From Paracoccus contaminans (GTDB taxonomy: Bacteria > Pseudomonadota > Alphaproteobacteria > Rhodobacterales > Rhodobacteraceae): 64,000 nt of DNA. Every line of letters starts with the position of its first letter. The stretch's first letter is position 1. The notes beneath the pieces are model-generated. The model had not been told where the DNA came from, ran no database searches, and saw only the letters and a list, made by a program, of their open reading frames with translations. Positions 8,861 to 18,241 of the stretch are shown one piece after another. The DNA lies in contig NZ_CP020612.1 of assembly GCF_002105555.1 (NCBI RefSeq), positions 1 through 64,000 on the forward strand, given 5' to 3'. The position numbers and the translations under genes are program-made.

Positions 8861-9952
8861 TCAGCGGCGCGGCCGATCACCGCGGGATGCGCTGGCCTGC
8901 CATTCGGGCAGGATGATCGTGAACCGGCTGCCGACACCCCTTTCGCTTTCGATCTTCAGCCGTCCGCGGTGACGGGCCACGATATGCTTGACGATCGCCA
9001 GCCCCAGCCCCGTTCCCCCCTTCTCGCGCGAGCGGTGGCTGTCTATGCGATAGAACCGCTCGGTCAGGCGCGGCAGGTGGGTTTCCTCGATGCCCTCGCC
9101 ATCATCCGCGACCTCGACGGCCCAGCCCGGCCCGCGCAGGACGGGTTCATGGGGCACATGGCTCAGCGTGACGCGGACCTCGCGTCCCTCCTCGGCGCCC
9201 GGACGGACACCGTATTTGACAGCATTCTCGATCAGATTGTGCAGCACCTGCTGGATCTGGTCGGGATCGCCAGCGACCTCGGCCCTCTCGGGGGTGCCGA
9301 TCCGCACCAGGGCCGCCCCCGCGCCCCGCGCGGTGGGTGCAAGCGTGGCGCAGGCCAGCCGGATCAGCGCGGCCAGATCGACGCATTCCGAGGGGCGGCG
9401 CCGTTCCTCCTGCTCGACCCGGCTGAGCGAGAGCAGATCGCCGATCAGCCGGTTCATGCGGTTTCCCTCGCGCTGCATGATCGCCAGGAAACGGTCGCGC
9501 GCCGCGGCATCATTGCGGGCCGGCCCCTGCAGCGTCTCGATGAACCCCATCAGCGCCGTCAGCGGTGTGCGCAGCTCGTGGCTGACATTGGCCACGAAAT
9601 CGCGCCGCAGCCGTTCGGCATGCTCAAGGCCCGAGCTGTCCTCGATCACCACCGCCGCCCCTGGCGCACCGCCGATGGTCACCGGCGTCACGGTCACGAC
9701 GCAATTGTGATCATGCCCGCGCGCGGACAGCGACGCGGACAGCCGCTGCGGCGCGGCGTCGGCCAATGCCTGCTCGATCGCGCGGTTGACACGCGGCTGG
9801 CGCAGGACGGTGACAAAGGGCCGGTCAGTCAGCGCGGGGCCGAGCATCGTTCCGGCGGCCGGGTTGGCGACCACCACGCGGGCCGCGCCGTCCACGATCA
9901 GCATCGGCACCGGCACCGCGCCGCAGAACTGTTCAAGATCCGTCCAATCCAC
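8861..9952 (-). CDS. phoR: PhoR-like sensor histidine kinase
   Basis: Two-component kinase of 363 residues. A PAS-like N-terminal domain (about 1-105) is followed by a dimerisation/phosphoacceptor domain with VSHELRTPL (His about 125), an N-box (HNLIENAVKYG), and the ATP-binding G boxes (DDGEGI, GGTGLGLAIV). No membrane segment is visible, so it is probably cytosolic or interacts with another sensor. The start is a GTG. The assignment to phosphate-sensing PhoR rests on domain layout and on the neighbours gmk and gamma carbonic anhydrase, which precede phoR in related genomes. The expected pst genes and PhoB do not follow here, so the stimulus is less certain than the kinase function. Confidence 0.8.
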   Translation of the reverse strand: MDWTDLEQFCGAVPVPMLIVDGAARVVVANPAAGTMLGPALTDRPFVTVLRQPRVNRAIEQALADAAPQRLSASLSARGHDHNCVVTVTPVTIGGAPGAAVVIEDSSGLEHAERLRRDFVANVSHELRTPLTALMGFIETLQGPARNDAAARDRFLAIMQREGNRMNRLIGDLLSLSRVEQEERRRPSECVDLAALIRLACATLAPTARGAGAALVRIGTPERAEVAGDPDQIQQVLHNLIENAVKYGVRPGAEEGREVRVTLSHVPHEPVLRGPGWAVEVADDGEGIEETHLPRLTERFYRIDSHRSREKGGTGLGLAIVKHIVARHRGRLKIESERGVGSRFTIILPEWQASASRGDRPRR

Positions 9953-9964
9953 CCTGCCGCCCCT

Positions 9965-10486
9965 TCAGCCCGCCGGGCGCAGACCAGCGCGGAACCACGC
10001 CGCATTGGCACGATAGCGCACGGCCGAGGTCCGCAGCATCGCGATCCGTTCATCGTCAAGCATGCGCACCACCCGTCCCGGCGCGCCCATCACCAGCGAG
10101 CCGGGGGGAATCTCGCGCCCCTCGGGGATCAGCGCCCCCGCCCCGATCAGCGATCCGGCGCCGATGACGGCGCGGTTCAGGACGATCGCCCCCATGCCGA
10201 TCAGCGCCCCTTCCCCAACCGTGCAGCCGTGCAGGACCGCCTTGTGCCCCACCGTCACATCGCTGCCCACGACCAGCGGGCAGCCCGGATCGGTATGCAG
10301 CACGCAGCCGTCCTGCACGTTCGCGCCGGCCTTGATGCGGATTTCCTCGTTGTCGCCGCGCAGGACCGCGCCCCACCAGACGCTTGCCCCCTCCTCGATC
10401 ACCACGCGCCCCATCACCTGGGCATCGGGGGCAATCCATGCGTCAGGGGCGATCCGGGGGGCGATGCCGTCGAGCTCCCAGATCAT
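9965..10486 (-). CDS. Gamma carbonic anhydrase family protein
   Basis: Left-handed beta-helix hexapeptide-repeat protein, 173 residues, of the gamma carbonic anhydrase/YrdA/PaaY family; a trimer that binds metal at subunit interfaces. Hexapeptide turns run from about residue 15 to 145. The metal-ligand histidines of the family are present in LHTDPG and GHKAVLHG. The ATG at 10486 overlaps the gmk stop by 4 nt and has a strong GGAGGAG site inside the gmk 3' end, so the two are translationally coupled. Actual CO2 hydration is unproven for many members, so the substrate is left open. Confidence 0.88.
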   Translation of the reverse strand: MIWELDGIAPRIAPDAWIAPDAQVMGRVVIEEGASVWWGAVLRGDNEEIRIKAGANVQDGCVLHTDPGCPLVVGSDVTVGHKAVLHGCTVGEGALIGMGAIVLNRAVIGAGSLIGAGALIPEGREIPPGSLVMGAPGRVVRMLDDERIAMLRTSAVRYRANAAWFRAGLRPAG

Positions 10487-11118
10487 CGCGCCTCCTCCAT
10501 CAGGGTGCGGACAAAGCGGCCCAGCGCGGGGCGGCGGTCGCGGCGCAGCCGTTCGGCCGCCAGGATGGCGCGCAGATCGGCCTCAGTCGCGTCAAGGTCA
10601 TCATTGACCAGCACATAATCGTATTCCGCCCAGTGGCTGATCTCGTCGCGGCTTTTCTGCATCCGGCCGGCGATCACCTCGTCGCTGTCCTGGTCGCGGG
10701 TGCGCAGCCGGCGCTCCAGTTCGGTCAGGCTGGGCGGAAGGATGAAGATGGACACGACATGGCCCGACAGGTCCGAGGCGCGGATCTGCTGGCCGCCCTG
10801 CCAGTCCACGTCGAAGATCGTGTCGCGCCCCTCGGCCATGGCCAGCTCGACCGGGGCGCGCGGGGTGCCGTAGCGGTTGCCGAACACCTCGGCATGTTCC
10901 AGCATCTCGCCCGCCTCGACCATGGCCTGAAAACCGGCATGGTCGGTAAAGAAATAGTCGCGTCCGTCCACCTCGCCGCTGCGGGGCGTCCGCGTCGTTG
11001 CCGAGACGGAAAACCGCAAGCTGGGATCGCGGTCCATCAGGCGCCGCGCCAGCGTCGATTTCCCCGCGCCCGAAGGCGAGGACAGGATGATCAGCAATCC
11101 GCTGCGGCTCTGCTGCAT
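10483..11118 (-). CDS. gmk: Guanylate kinase
   Basis: Phosphorylates GMP to GDP with ATP. The 211-residue protein has the P-loop [10 protein letters not shown] at about 13-22, the GMP-binding region with [20 protein letters not shown], and the lid. The start ATG at 11118 has a GGAGA site 6 nt upstream; an open frame to 11202 adds 28 residues with no family match. It is first of the gmk-gamma carbonic anhydrase-phoR unit and is divergent from ispH, sharing a 122 bp promoter region. Confidence 0.96.
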   Translation of the reverse strand: MQQSRSGLLIILSSPSGAGKSTLARRLMDRDPSLRFSVSATTRTPRSGEVDGRDYFFTDHAGFQAMVEAGEMLEHAEVFGNRYGTPRAPVELAMAEGRDTIFDVDWQGGQQIRASDLSGHVVSIFILPPSLTELERRLRTRDQDSDEVIAGRMQKSRDEISHWAEYDYVLVNDDLDATEADLRAILAAERLRRDRRPALGRFVRTLMEEAR

Positions 11119-11240
11119 GATGTCTCCGGCTTGAATCCTGGGCGCGGGGATGCGCGCGGACAGTTGCCGCAGGGCCGTTGCCAAGGTCAAGCAGCCCGGC
11201 ACGGTGGACAGCCCGGCCCGCAGGCATTAACCCTGCGGGC

Positions 11241-12200
11241 ATGGATGCAAAGCCCCCCCTGATGCTGTATCTGGCCGCGCCGCGCGGCTTTTGCGCGGGC
11301 GTGGACCGCGCGGTGCAGATCGTCGAACTGGCCCTGCAGAAATGGGGGCAGCCGGTCTATGTCCGGCACGAGATCGTCCACAACCGCTTTGTCGTGGACG
11401 GGCTGCGCGCCAAGGGCGCGGTGTTCGTCGAGGAACTGGACGAGGTTCCCGCCGACCGCCCGGTGATCTTTTCGGCGCATGGCGTGCCCAAATCCGTTCC
11501 CGCCGAAGCGCAGCGGCGCAACATGATCTATGTGGACGCAACCTGCCCGCTGGTCAGCAAGGTCCATGTCGAGGCCGAGCGCCACCACGAGGCGGGATTG
11601 CAGATGGTGATGATCGGCCATGCGGGCCATCCTGAGGTGCTGGGCACCATGGGCCAGCTGCCCGAGGGCGAGGTGATCCTGGTCGAGACGGCCGAGGATG
11701 TCGCCCGCATCGCCCCGCGCGATCCGGCCCGCCTTGCCTGGATCACCCAGACGACCCTGTCCGTGGACGACACGGCCCAGATCGTCGCGGCGTTGCAGGC
11801 GCGCTTTCCCGCCATTGTGGGGCCGGCCAAGGACGATATCTGCTATGCCACCACGAACCGGCAGACCTCGGTCAAGGCGATCGCGCCGCTGATCGACGCG
11901 CTGCTGGTGATCGGGGCGCCCAACAGCTCGAACTCGCGCCGGCTGGTCGAGGTGGGGCGGTCCGCCGGCTGCGCCTATGCACAGTTGATCATGCGCGCCG
12001 CCGACATCGACTGGCGGGCGCTGGACGGCATCCGTTCCGTCGGGGTGACGGCCGGGGCCAGCGCCCCCGAAGTGCTGGTGGACGAGGTCATCGCCGCCTT
12101 CGCCGACCGCTTTGACCTGACTGTCGAGATCGTCGAGACGGCGCGCGAGCGGGTCGAGTTCAAGGTGCCGCGCATCTTGCGCGAGCCGGCCGCAGGTTGA
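11241..12200 (+). CDS. ispH: 4-hydroxy-3-methylbut-2-enyl diphosphate reductase
   Basis: Last step of the non-mevalonate isoprenoid pathway; a [4Fe-4S] enzyme reducing HMBPP to IPP and DMAPP. The 319-residue protein keeps the three cluster cysteines: APRGFCAGV (Cys18), DATCPLV (Cys102) and DDICYATTN (Cys201). ATTNRQ and [11 protein letters not shown] are also characteristic. The ATG at 11241 is closest to the family N-terminus; the upstream in-frame start at 11178 overlaps the gmk promoter side. A dispersed repeat follows the stop codon, then a GST gene. Confidence 0.96.
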   Translation: MDAKPPLMLYLAAPRGFCAGVDRAVQIVELALQKWGQPVYVRHEIVHNRFVVDGLRAKGAVFVEELDEVPADRPVIFSAHGVPKSVPAEAQRRNMIYVDATCPLVSKVHVEAERHHEAGLQMVMIGHAGHPEVLGTMGQLPEGEVILVETAEDVARIAPRDPARLAWITQTTLSVDDTAQIVAALQARFPAIVGPAKDDICYATTNRQTSVKAIAPLIDALLVIGAPNSSNSRRLVEVGRSAGCAYAQLIMRAADIDWRALDGIRSVGVTAGASAPEVLVDEVIAAFADRFDLTVEIVETARERVEFKVPRILREPAAG

Positions 12201-12211
12201 GACGCTGGACC

Positions 12212-12252
12212 GGGACGCTGCCCCGGACCCTGGGATATTTTGGTGCAGAAGA
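12212..12252 (+). repeat. Dispersed GC-hairpin/ATATTT repeat, copy B
   Basis: GGGACGCTGCCCC hairpin, then GGACCCTGGGATATTTT and TGCAGAAGAA. It starts 11 bp after the ispH stop and runs right up to the GST start codon, so the purine-rich tail supplies the region where that gene's ribosome binding site must lie. It matches copy C almost base for base. Confidence 0.65.
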
Positions 12253-12858
12253 ATGAGACTATTTTCGATGCCCTCGTCAGGGAACAGCTACAAGGTGCGG
12301 CTGTTGCTGTCGCTTTTGGGCCGGGACTGCGCGGTGGTCGATGTCGAGGATGGGTCGGACGCGATCGAGGCGGCCAGGGTGGCGGGGCGGCTGCCATTCG
12401 GCAAGGCGCCGGTGCTGGAACTGGACGACGGCACGCTGTTGCCCGAATCGAACGCGATCCTGCTGTATCTGGCCGAGGGGAGCGCGTGGATACCGGGCGA
12501 TCCCGTCGCGCGGGCGCAGGCGCTTGGCTGGATGTTCTGGGAACAGAACCAGCACGAAGGCACGGTCGCCCTGCGCGGCGCGCTGCGGTTCTATCCGCAC
12601 CGCCGGCATCTGGCGACCGAGGCCCGGATGGCCGAATTGCTGGACGCCGGGCACCGCAACCTGGCGATCATGGAACACCGGCTGGCCGGCCATGACTGGC
12701 TGGCGGGGCCTGCGCCCAGCGTCGCCGACATCTGCCTATATGCCTATACCCACACGGCCGGAACGCGCGGCGGGTTTGACATGGACCGCTGTCCCGCCAT
12801 TGATCGGTGGCTGAGGCGTATTGCCGCCTTGCCGGGTTATCGGGGGCTGGATGGCTGA
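12253..12858 (+). CDS. Glutathione S-transferase family protein
   Basis: Cytosolic GST of 201 residues. The N-terminal thioredoxin-like domain (about 1-78) has [11 protein letters not shown] at the glutathione site and the conserved [18 protein letters not shown] stretch, and an all-alpha C-terminal domain follows from about residue 85. The candidate catalytic residue near the N-terminus is Ser/Asn rather than Tyr. The ATG at 12253 opens directly at the end of repeat copy B with only a weak AGAAG site; an alternative ATG is at 12268. Its 3' end overlaps rnhA by 8 nt. The substrate is unknown. Confidence 0.88.
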   Translation: MRLFSMPSSGNSYKVRLLLSLLGRDCAVVDVEDGSDAIEAARVAGRLPFGKAPVLELDDGTLLPESNAILLYLAEGSAWIPGDPVARAQALGWMFWEQNQHEGTVALRGALRFYPHRRHLATEARMAELLDAGHRNLAIMEHRLAGHDWLAGPAPSVADICLYAYTHTAGTRGGFDMDRCPAIDRWLRRIAALPGYRGLDG

Positions 12859-13363
12859 GGATTTGCCTGACGAGCGGCCGCCGAGCGCCCCCAAGGCGGG
12901 CGATGGGGGGCGCGTGACCGTCCTGCGCGCCTGGACCGACGGCGCGTGCAGCGGCAATCCCGGCCCCGGCGGCTGGGGTGTCCTGATGCGCGCCATGGAC
13001 GGAGCTGCCGTTCTGAAAGAACGCGAACTGTCAGGGGGCGAGCCGGACACCACCAACAACCGGATGGAACTGATGGCCGCGATCTCGGCGCTCGAGGCGC
13101 TGACGCGGCCGGCGGCGATCACCATCACCACCGATTCGGCCTATGTGAAGAACGGCGTGACCGCCTGGATCCACGGCTGGAAAAAGAACGGCTGGAAGAC
13201 CGCCGACCGCAAGCCGGTCAAGAACGCCGACCTGTGGCAGCGTCTGGACGCCGCGCGCGATCGTCACCGCGTCACCTGGGCCTGGATCAAGGGCCATGCC
13301 GGGCACCCTGAAAACGAACGCGCGGACGCGCTTGCCCGCGCCGGCATGGCGCCGTTCAAGTGA
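12851..13363 (+). CDS. rnhA: Ribonuclease HI
   Basis: Degrades the RNA strand of RNA-DNA hybrids. In the 170-residue protein the catalytic acids are visible: Asp30 ([16 protein letters not shown]), Glu73 (NNRMEL), Asp95 (TDSAYVKNG) and Asp159 (NERADALA), with His149. It is about 15 residues longer at the N-terminus than the E. coli enzyme. The ATG at 12851 overlaps the GST stop by 8 nt, suggesting translational coupling. Confidence 0.95.
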   Translation: MAEDLPDERPPSAPKAGDGGRVTVLRAWTDGACSGNPGPGGWGVLMRAMDGAAVLKERELSGGEPDTTNNRMELMAAISALEALTRPAAITITTDSAYVKNGVTAWIHGWKKNGWKTADRKPVKNADLWQRLDAARDRHRVTWAWIKGHAGHPENERADALARAGMAPFK

Positions 13364-13374
13364 CGGGGGCGGTC

Positions 13375-14013
13375 ATGGGCGCCAACCTGCCGCTGCTGGT
13401 ATGGTTGCTCGACTATGGGGCGGCGGCGATCTTTGCGCTGACAGGCGCGCTGGTGGCCAGCCGCCAGCAGCTCGATCCCGTCGGCTTCATCTTCATGGCG
13501 GTGCTGACGGCGGTCGGGGGCGGCACGCTGCGCGATCTGATCCTGAACCGAACGGCGGTGTTCTGGGTGGACCGTCCATCGCTGATCCTGCTGGCCGCGG
13601 CGGCGGCGATGCTGGTGTTCTGGACGGCGCATCTGCTGGAAAGCCGCTATCGCTGGCTGCTCTGGCTGGATGCCTTTGCCCTGTCGGTGGCGGTGCCGGC
13701 GGGCATCGGCGTGGCGCTGGCCGCCGGCGCCCCGCCGGTCGTGGTCGTCATCATGGGGGTGATCACGGGCACCTTCGGCGGGCTGATGCGCGACGTGGTC
13801 GGCAATGAGGTTCCGCTGGTGCTCAAGCAGGGCGAACTGTACGTCACGGCTGCGTTCGGCGGCGCGCTGGCGGGGACGGCGCTGGTCTGGCTGGGCGCGG
13901 ATCGCGGCGCGGCGGTGCTGGCCTGCGCCGCTGTCACGCTGGTGCTGAGGATCGGCAGCATGGCCTTTGGCTGGCGGCTGCCCGTCTATCGTCCGAGGCC
14001 CCCGCGCAGCTGA
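13375..14013 (+). CDS. TRIC cation channel family (UPF0126/YadS-like) membrane protein
   Basis: Inner-membrane protein of 212 residues with seven hydrophobic helices built as a duplicated three-helix unit, each with the glycine-rich GGGTLRD / GGLMRDV signature of the bacterial TRIC (UPF0126) family. Known members are K+/monovalent cation channels; this is assignment by family. I favour the ATG at 13375; a GTG at 13360 overlapping the rnhA stop by 4 nt is the alternative. The stop codon is part of a palindrome shared with the convergent tgt gene. Confidence 0.85.
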   Translation: MGANLPLLVWLLDYGAAAIFALTGALVASRQQLDPVGFIFMAVLTAVGGGTLRDLILNRTAVFWVDRPSLILLAAAAAMLVFWTAHLLESRYRWLLWLDAFALSVAVPAGIGVALAAGAPPVVVVIMGVITGTFGGLMRDVVGNEVPLVLKQGELYVTAAFGGALAGTALVWLGADRGAAVLACAAVTLVLRIGSMAFGWRLPVYRPRPPRS

Positions 14014-14034
14014 GGGGCGGCGCGCGCCCCCTCA
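14011..14034. terminator. Palindrome joining two convergent stop codons
   Basis: TGAGGGGCG ... CGCCCCCTCA forms a stem in which the TGA stops of the TRIC gene (plus) and tgt (minus) are the two ends. It is GC-rich with no T-run; probably a bidirectional transcript end. Confidence 0.45.
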
Positions 14035-15159
14035 GACCGGCGGGATGTCGCCTTCGGCCCGCAGGGCATGGAAATCGGCCACCCAGGCATCCAGCCCGCC
14101 TGCCGCGATGGCATCACGCATGCCCTGCATGATCTGCTGATAGTAATGCAGGTTGTGCCAGGTCAGCAGCATGCCGGAAATCATCTCTCCGGCCCGGAAG
14201 ACGTGGTGCAGATAGGCGCGGGAATAGCCGGTGCAGGCCGGGCAGCTGCAAGCCTCGTCCAGCGGGCGTGGATCGTCGGCATGGCGGGCGTTCTTGATGT
14301 TGACCTGCCCGCGCCGCGTCCAGGCCTGCCCGGTGCGGCCGGACCGCGAGGGCAGGACGCAATCCATCATGTCCACGCCCCGCTGGACGGCGCCCACGAT
14401 GTCGTCGGGCTTGCCCACCCCCATCAGATAGCGCGGCTGACCTGCGGGCAACAGGTCGGTGGCATAATCAAGCACCCCGAACATCGCCGCCTGCCCCTCG
14501 CCCACGGCCAGCCCGCCGATGGCATAGCCGTCAAAGCCGATGGCGCGCAGCGCGGCGGCCGATTCCTCGCGCAGGTCGCGCTCGACGCCGCCCTGCATGA
14601 TGCCGAACAGCGCATGGCCCGGCCGGTCGCCGAAGGCATCGCGCGACCGCTGCGCCCAGCGCATCGACAGGCGCATCGCTTCGGCCTGCCGTTCATGCGT
14701 GGCGGGCAGCGCGGGGCATTCGTCGAATGCCATCACGATGTCCGACCCCAGCAGGCGCTGAATCTCCATGCTGGTTTCGGGGGACAGGACATGGCGGCTG
14801 CCATCGACATGGCTTGCGAAGGTGACGCCCGCCTCGGTCAGCTTGCGCAGATCGGCCAGGCTCATCACCTGAAAGCCCCCCGAATCGGTCAGGATCGGCC
14901 GGTCCCAGTTCATGAAGCGGTGCAGCCCGCCCAGCCGCGCGATCCGCTCGGCACCCGGCCGCAGCATCAGGTGATAGGTGTTGCCAAGCAGGATGTCGGC
15001 GCCCGTCGCGCGCACGCTTTCGGGCAGCATGGCCTTGACGGTCGCGGCCGTGCCCACGGGCATGAAGGCCGGGGTGCGGATCTCGCCGCGCGGGGTTCTG
15101 ATGACACCGGTGCGGGCACGGCCGTCAGTGGCGGCAAGGGTAAAGGAAAAGCCGCTCAT
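14032..15159 (-). CDS. tgt: tRNA-guanine transglycosylase (queuine/preQ1)
   Basis: Exchanges G34 of tRNA-Asp/Asn/His/Tyr for preQ1. The 375-residue protein has [11 protein letters not shown] with the catalytic Asp near residue 90, the GGLAVGE segment, and the zinc site CSCPAC...H near 305-330. The ATG at 15159 has an AGAAGG site upstream; an in-frame extension to 15378 has no family match. It converges with the TRIC gene. Neighbouring queA is not in the window. Confidence 0.95.
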   Translation of the reverse strand: MSGFSFTLAATDGRARTGVIRTPRGEIRTPAFMPVGTAATVKAMLPESVRATGADILLGNTYHLMLRPGAERIARLGGLHRFMNWDRPILTDSGGFQVMSLADLRKLTEAGVTFASHVDGSRHVLSPETSMEIQRLLGSDIVMAFDECPALPATHERQAEAMRLSMRWAQRSRDAFGDRPGHALFGIMQGGVERDLREESAAALRAIGFDGYAIGGLAVGEGQAAMFGVLDYATDLLPAGQPRYLMGVGKPDDIVGAVQRGVDMMDCVLPSRSGRTGQAWTRRGQVNIKNARHADDPRPLDEACSCPACTGYSRAYLHHVFRAGEMISGMLLTWHNLHYYQQIMQGMRDAIAAGGLDAWVADFHALRAEGDIPPV

Positions 15160-15292
15160 CGCCTGGCCTTCTCGTGAGGGATTGCAGCGAATCGGGATCG
15201 CCTGTCGCAAGGGTCTAGCGCCCGCGCCGCCCAAGCGCAAAGCCGCCCGCCCAAGCCCCCCGCGCGCTAAGGCGCGCCGCCCCGCAGCCCCG

Positions 15293-16042
15293 TCACGAGG
15301 CAAGCGCCCGCAGGGCGCGGGCGCGAACCGGCGGGATCGCCTTGATCTCAAGCCCCGTGAAGACATGCATCGTGCCAAGCTCGCGGTCCATGACCGCGTG
15401 ATCGCTTACCCATCCGCCCATCAGCAGATAGGTGCGCAAAAGCGGCGGCATCGCGGCCATGGCGCGCCTCGGGTCGGGGCGGCGCAGCAGCCGGGCAAAG
15501 CGGAAGACCTCGGGCGCCTTGACACGCGGCAGCCAGCGGCGCGGGGCAATGTGGCGTTCGCGCAGCATGGCAAAGGCATCCTCGTGCTGGGCCGCGTCGG
15601 TGCCCAGAAAGGACGAACAGCCGAACAGCAGCTCGGCCCCCGCGGCATCGACGTGATCGGCCAGCGCCGCCCAGGCCGCCCGAAGGATGTCGGGATCGGA
15701 ATGGGCCGGATGGACGCAGAACCGGCCCAGTTCGACCATCCGCCCCGGAAAGCGGCGCAGCCCCGCCAGGTTGTAATGCTGAGCCGAATAGCTGCGGTCG
15801 ATCTCGGCCCCGCTGCCCAGGTCGAGCAGCCGGAAGCAGCCGACAAGATGACCGCTGCGCCCGTCCTCGATCAGCACGTGACGGCAGACCGCGTCCATGC
15901 CGTCCGCATCCAGCGCATCGGCCAAGGCAGCCTCGGCACCCGGCCGGGTGAAGCACAGCCAGCGCAGCCGCTGCGCCCGGCGCAGGTCGTCCTCGGTTTC
16001 GGCAGGGCGGACCACCCAGCGCCCCTTACGCATCATCCGCAT
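15293..16042 (-). CDS. olsB: L-ornithine N-alpha-acyltransferase (OlsB-type GNAT)
   Basis: First step of ornithine-lipid synthesis: acylates ornithine from acyl-ACP. It is a 249-residue GNAT-fold protein with [30 protein letters not shown] and FGCSSFLGT, all typical of OlsB. The start is placed at the ATG 16042; ATGs at 16036 and 16033 and a longer frame to 16141 are possible. Ornithine lipids are common phosphate-saving lipids in this group; olsA is not visible nearby. It is transcribed toward tgt with a 133 bp gap. Confidence 0.85.
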   Translation of the reverse strand: MRMMRKGRWVVRPAETEDDLRRAQRLRWLCFTRPGAEAALADALDADGMDAVCRHVLIEDGRSGHLVGCFRLLDLGSGAEIDRSYSAQHYNLAGLRRFPGRMVELGRFCVHPAHSDPDILRAAWAALADHVDAAGAELLFGCSSFLGTDAAQHEDAFAMLRERHIAPRRWLPRVKAPEVFRFARLLRRPDPRRAMAAMPPLLRTYLLMGGWVSDHAVMDRELGTMHVFTGLEIKAIPPVRARALRALAS

Positions 16043-16185
16043 CGCGCCCCTGCCCCCTTGCCCTTGCCTCTGGCCGATCCTGCAATCCGCAGCTTTCCGA
16101 TTCAGAACCCCGGACGGGGCCTGCGGGTTGCCGCGCGCCATTCTCGCCCTACCTTATGATCGTATTGCAACGATCGGGGGCTGGA

Positions 16186-16578
16186 ATGGCCGAAAAGATC
16201 ACCCGCAGCGATGCGGAATGGCGCCAGCGGCTGGATGCCGAAACCTACCGCGTCACCCGCCAGGCGGGAACCGAGCGGCCCTTTTCCCATCCCGGCTTTC
16301 CGAAGGGGCCGGGGCATTATGTCTGCGCCTGCTGCGGCGCGCGGCTGTTCGACGGCGATCAGAAGTTCGAGAGCTTCTGCGGCTGGCCCAGCTTTTCCCG
16401 CGCCGGCGGCGCCATCGCGGAACATGAGGACCGCAGCCACGGCATGATCCGCACCGAAGTCACCTGCGAAGGCTGCGACGCCCATCTGGGCCATGTCTTT
16501 CCCGACGGGCCGCCGCCGACCGGCCTGCGCTACTGCATCAATGGTGTGGCCCTGCGCTTTGTCCCCGAGGCGGGCTGA
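16186..16578 (+). CDS. msrB: Peptide-methionine (R)-S-oxide reductase
   Basis: Repairs methionine-R-sulfoxide in proteins with thioredoxin. The 130-residue protein has zinc ligands in two CxxC pairs (Cys47/Cys50 and Cys94/Cys97), FCGWPSF (Cys65) and the catalytic Cys117 in RYCING. The ATG at 16186 has a GGGGG-type site; an ATG at 16156 gives ten extra residues. It is divergent from olsB and convergent with bamE. Confidence 0.95.
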   Translation: MAEKITRSDAEWRQRLDAETYRVTRQAGTERPFSHPGFPKGPGHYVCACCGARLFDGDQKFESFCGWPSFSRAGGAIAEHEDRSHGMIRTEVTCEGCDAHLGHVFPDGPPPTGLRYCINGVALRFVPEAG

Positions 16579-16589
16579 AGCGCGGCGAA

Positions 16590-17051
16590 TCATTCCTTGT
16601 TGAGGATCTGACCGGCGTTGAAGTTGCCCACATTGGCAAAGATCCGACGCAAAACGCTGGCGCCGGATACGCCTGCATCGGTCACGCGCTGCGACAGCAC
16701 CACGACGCGCCCCTGGTCAAGGCCGAAGCGGCGGACATTGGTGACGGTGCCGCCCTGGTCAAAGCTGATGGCGACGACCTGGCGATCCACCTCGCGCGGG
16801 GGGGCCATGCCGTAATATTCCCAGCGCGAGCCGACGTAATACCAGTCCGATCCGGTCAGCACGCCCTGCGATCCGGGCCGGCCCAGCAATTCCTCAAGCT
16901 GGGCCTGGTTCGTCTGCCCGACCGTCACGGCGGCAAGTTCGTCGTCGCTGGGCACATAGCCGTGGTTGCGATACATGCGGGTGCAGCCGGCCGCGGCGAT
17001 CAGCGGCATCGCAACGGTCGCGGCGATCAGCCACCGGCGGGTCATGGACAT
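16590..17051 (-). CDS. bamE: Outer membrane assembly lipoprotein BamE
   Basis: Small lipoprotein of the BAM complex that inserts beta-barrel proteins in the outer membrane. The 153-residue precursor has a basic N-terminus, a hydrophobic stretch and a lipobox ending in Cys23 (AAGC). A SmpA/OmlA domain follows with the VGQTNQAQLEELLGRPGS and DWYYVGSRWEYYG segments. The ATG at 17051 has a GGAAGG site about 8 nt upstream. It is divergent from the DUF177 gene across 218 bp; this pairing is common in Rhodobacterales. Confidence 0.9.
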   Translation of the reverse strand: MSMTRRWLIAATVAMPLIAAAGCTRMYRNHGYVPSDDELAAVTVGQTNQAQLEELLGRPGSQGVLTGSDWYYVGSRWEYYGMAPPREVDRQVVAISFDQGGTVTNVRRFGLDQGRVVVLSQRVTDAGVSGASVLRRIFANVGNFNAGQILNKE

Positions 17052-17269
17052 CGGGACACCTTCCGCCCTGAGAGTTGTGCCGGCCACTCCCGCTGCAAGC
17101 CAGGGCGGTTGACGACTGGCCGATGGCTTAGCAAACTCCGTCCCAGCGCTCAAGAATGTCGATGCGCCCCTGGCGCCGGACGTCACCGGGGGCTGTCATC
17201 GGGAACCGGCGCGCAGCGGCCGGGGCGGCCCGGGCCGGTCGCAGCATAACAGAATAAAAGGCATCCCTC

Positions 17270-17824
17270 ATGTCCCCTGTCCCGTTTTCCCATCCGGTCC
17301 GTGTGGCCCACCTCAACCCGCGCAAGCCGGCCGATCTGACGCTGGCCCCGGACGCGCAGGCCCGCGCGCGCATCGCGCAGGCGCTCGACCTGACCGACCT
17401 GCCCGCCGTCACGCTGGATGCGCGCATCACGGCCGCCCCGCACGGGGCCTGGGTGCTGACCGGCCGGCTTGCCGCGCGCGTGGTCCAGCCCTGCGTGGTG
17501 ACGCTCGCTCCGGTCGAGAGCGTGATCGACGAGCCGGTGCGCCGCCTGTATTCCCCCCACGCCCTTGATCCGCACCCGGACAGTGCGGGGGCCGAAATCG
17601 AGATGCCCGACGAGGAGACCGAACCCTTGGGTTCCTTCATCGACGCAGGCGCGGTGCTGGTCGAGGCGCTGTCGCTGGCGCTGCCCCTTTACCCGCGCGC
17701 ACCGGGGGCCGAGGCGCCTGCACCGGACGGGGGCGAAGGCATGCCTGCAGCGACCGATGATGCGGACGGCCAGCGCCCCTTCGCCGGGCTTGCGGCGATG
17801 CTGGCGCGCCGGAACGATCCCTGA
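17270..17824 (+). CDS. DUF177 / YceD family protein
   Basis: 184-residue acidic protein of the YceD (DUF177) family, regularly encoded just before rpmF. In E. coli YceD has been linked to 23S rRNA accumulation; its biochemical role is not settled. Supporting features are the gene position, the central beta-rich [15 protein letters not shown] segment and the acidic [19 protein letters not shown] stretch near 108-126. Start ATG at 17270 with a weak AAGG site. It is first of the probable DUF177-rpmF-plsX-fabH unit. Confidence 0.82.
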   Translation: MSPVPFSHPVRVAHLNPRKPADLTLAPDAQARARIAQALDLTDLPAVTLDARITAAPHGAWVLTGRLAARVVQPCVVTLAPVESVIDEPVRRLYSPHALDPHPDSAGAEIEMPDEETEPLGSFIDAGAVLVEALSLALPLYPRAPGAEAPAPDGGEGMPAATDDADGQRPFAGLAAMLARRNDP

Positions 17825-17984
17825 TGGGGCGCATGGCCCTTGCGCCGGGGCCGAAGGGGCGCGGCCGCTTTGCCCTTGCAGCGCGCGGGTTTGTGCCTTA
17901 TCCCGCCGGTTCGATCCGAAACATGCGCGGGCCTGCGGTCTGTTCGCCCTGCCTGCCCCTAACCGTTGCCACGAAGGTTGTCCC

Positions 17985-18191
17985 ATGGCCGTCCCTCAGA
18001 ACCGAGTCACCCGGTCCCGCCGCAACATGCGCCGTTCGCATGATGCGCTGGTTGCCGGGAACCCGAATGATTGTCCCAACTGCGGCGAGCTGAAGCGCCC
18101 GCACCATGTCTGCCCGTCCTGCGGCCATTATGCCGACCGCGAGGTCGTGGCCCAGGCCAGTGACACCGACCTGGACGACGACGCGGCCTGA
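17985..18191 (+). CDS. rpmF: 50S ribosomal protein L32
   Basis: 68-residue ribosomal protein. It begins [17 protein letters not shown], with the zinc-ribbon cysteines CPNC and CPSC at about 30-33 and 43-46. The acidic tail is usual in alphaproteobacteria. The ATG at 17985 has a GAAGG site. It lies 160 bp after DUF177 and 50 bp before plsX. Confidence 0.97.
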   Translation: MAVPQNRVTRSRRNMRRSHDALVAGNPNDCPNCGELKRPHHVCPSCGHYADREVVAQASDTDLDDDAA

Positions 18192-18241
18192 CCAGGGCTG
18201 ACGGCGATCCCGCGATGCCCACGGCGTTTGCACAGGCGGAC

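Noticed and set aside
8548..8916. Small plus-strand gene in the purL-phoR gap
   Set aside because: No ribosome binding site or known family; Arg/Ala-rich composition fits chance reading of GC-rich DNA, and it runs into phoR antisense.
8471..10618. Long plus-strand open frame across the phoR region
   Set aside because: Antisense to phoR and the gamma carbonic anhydrase, both of which have clear motifs.
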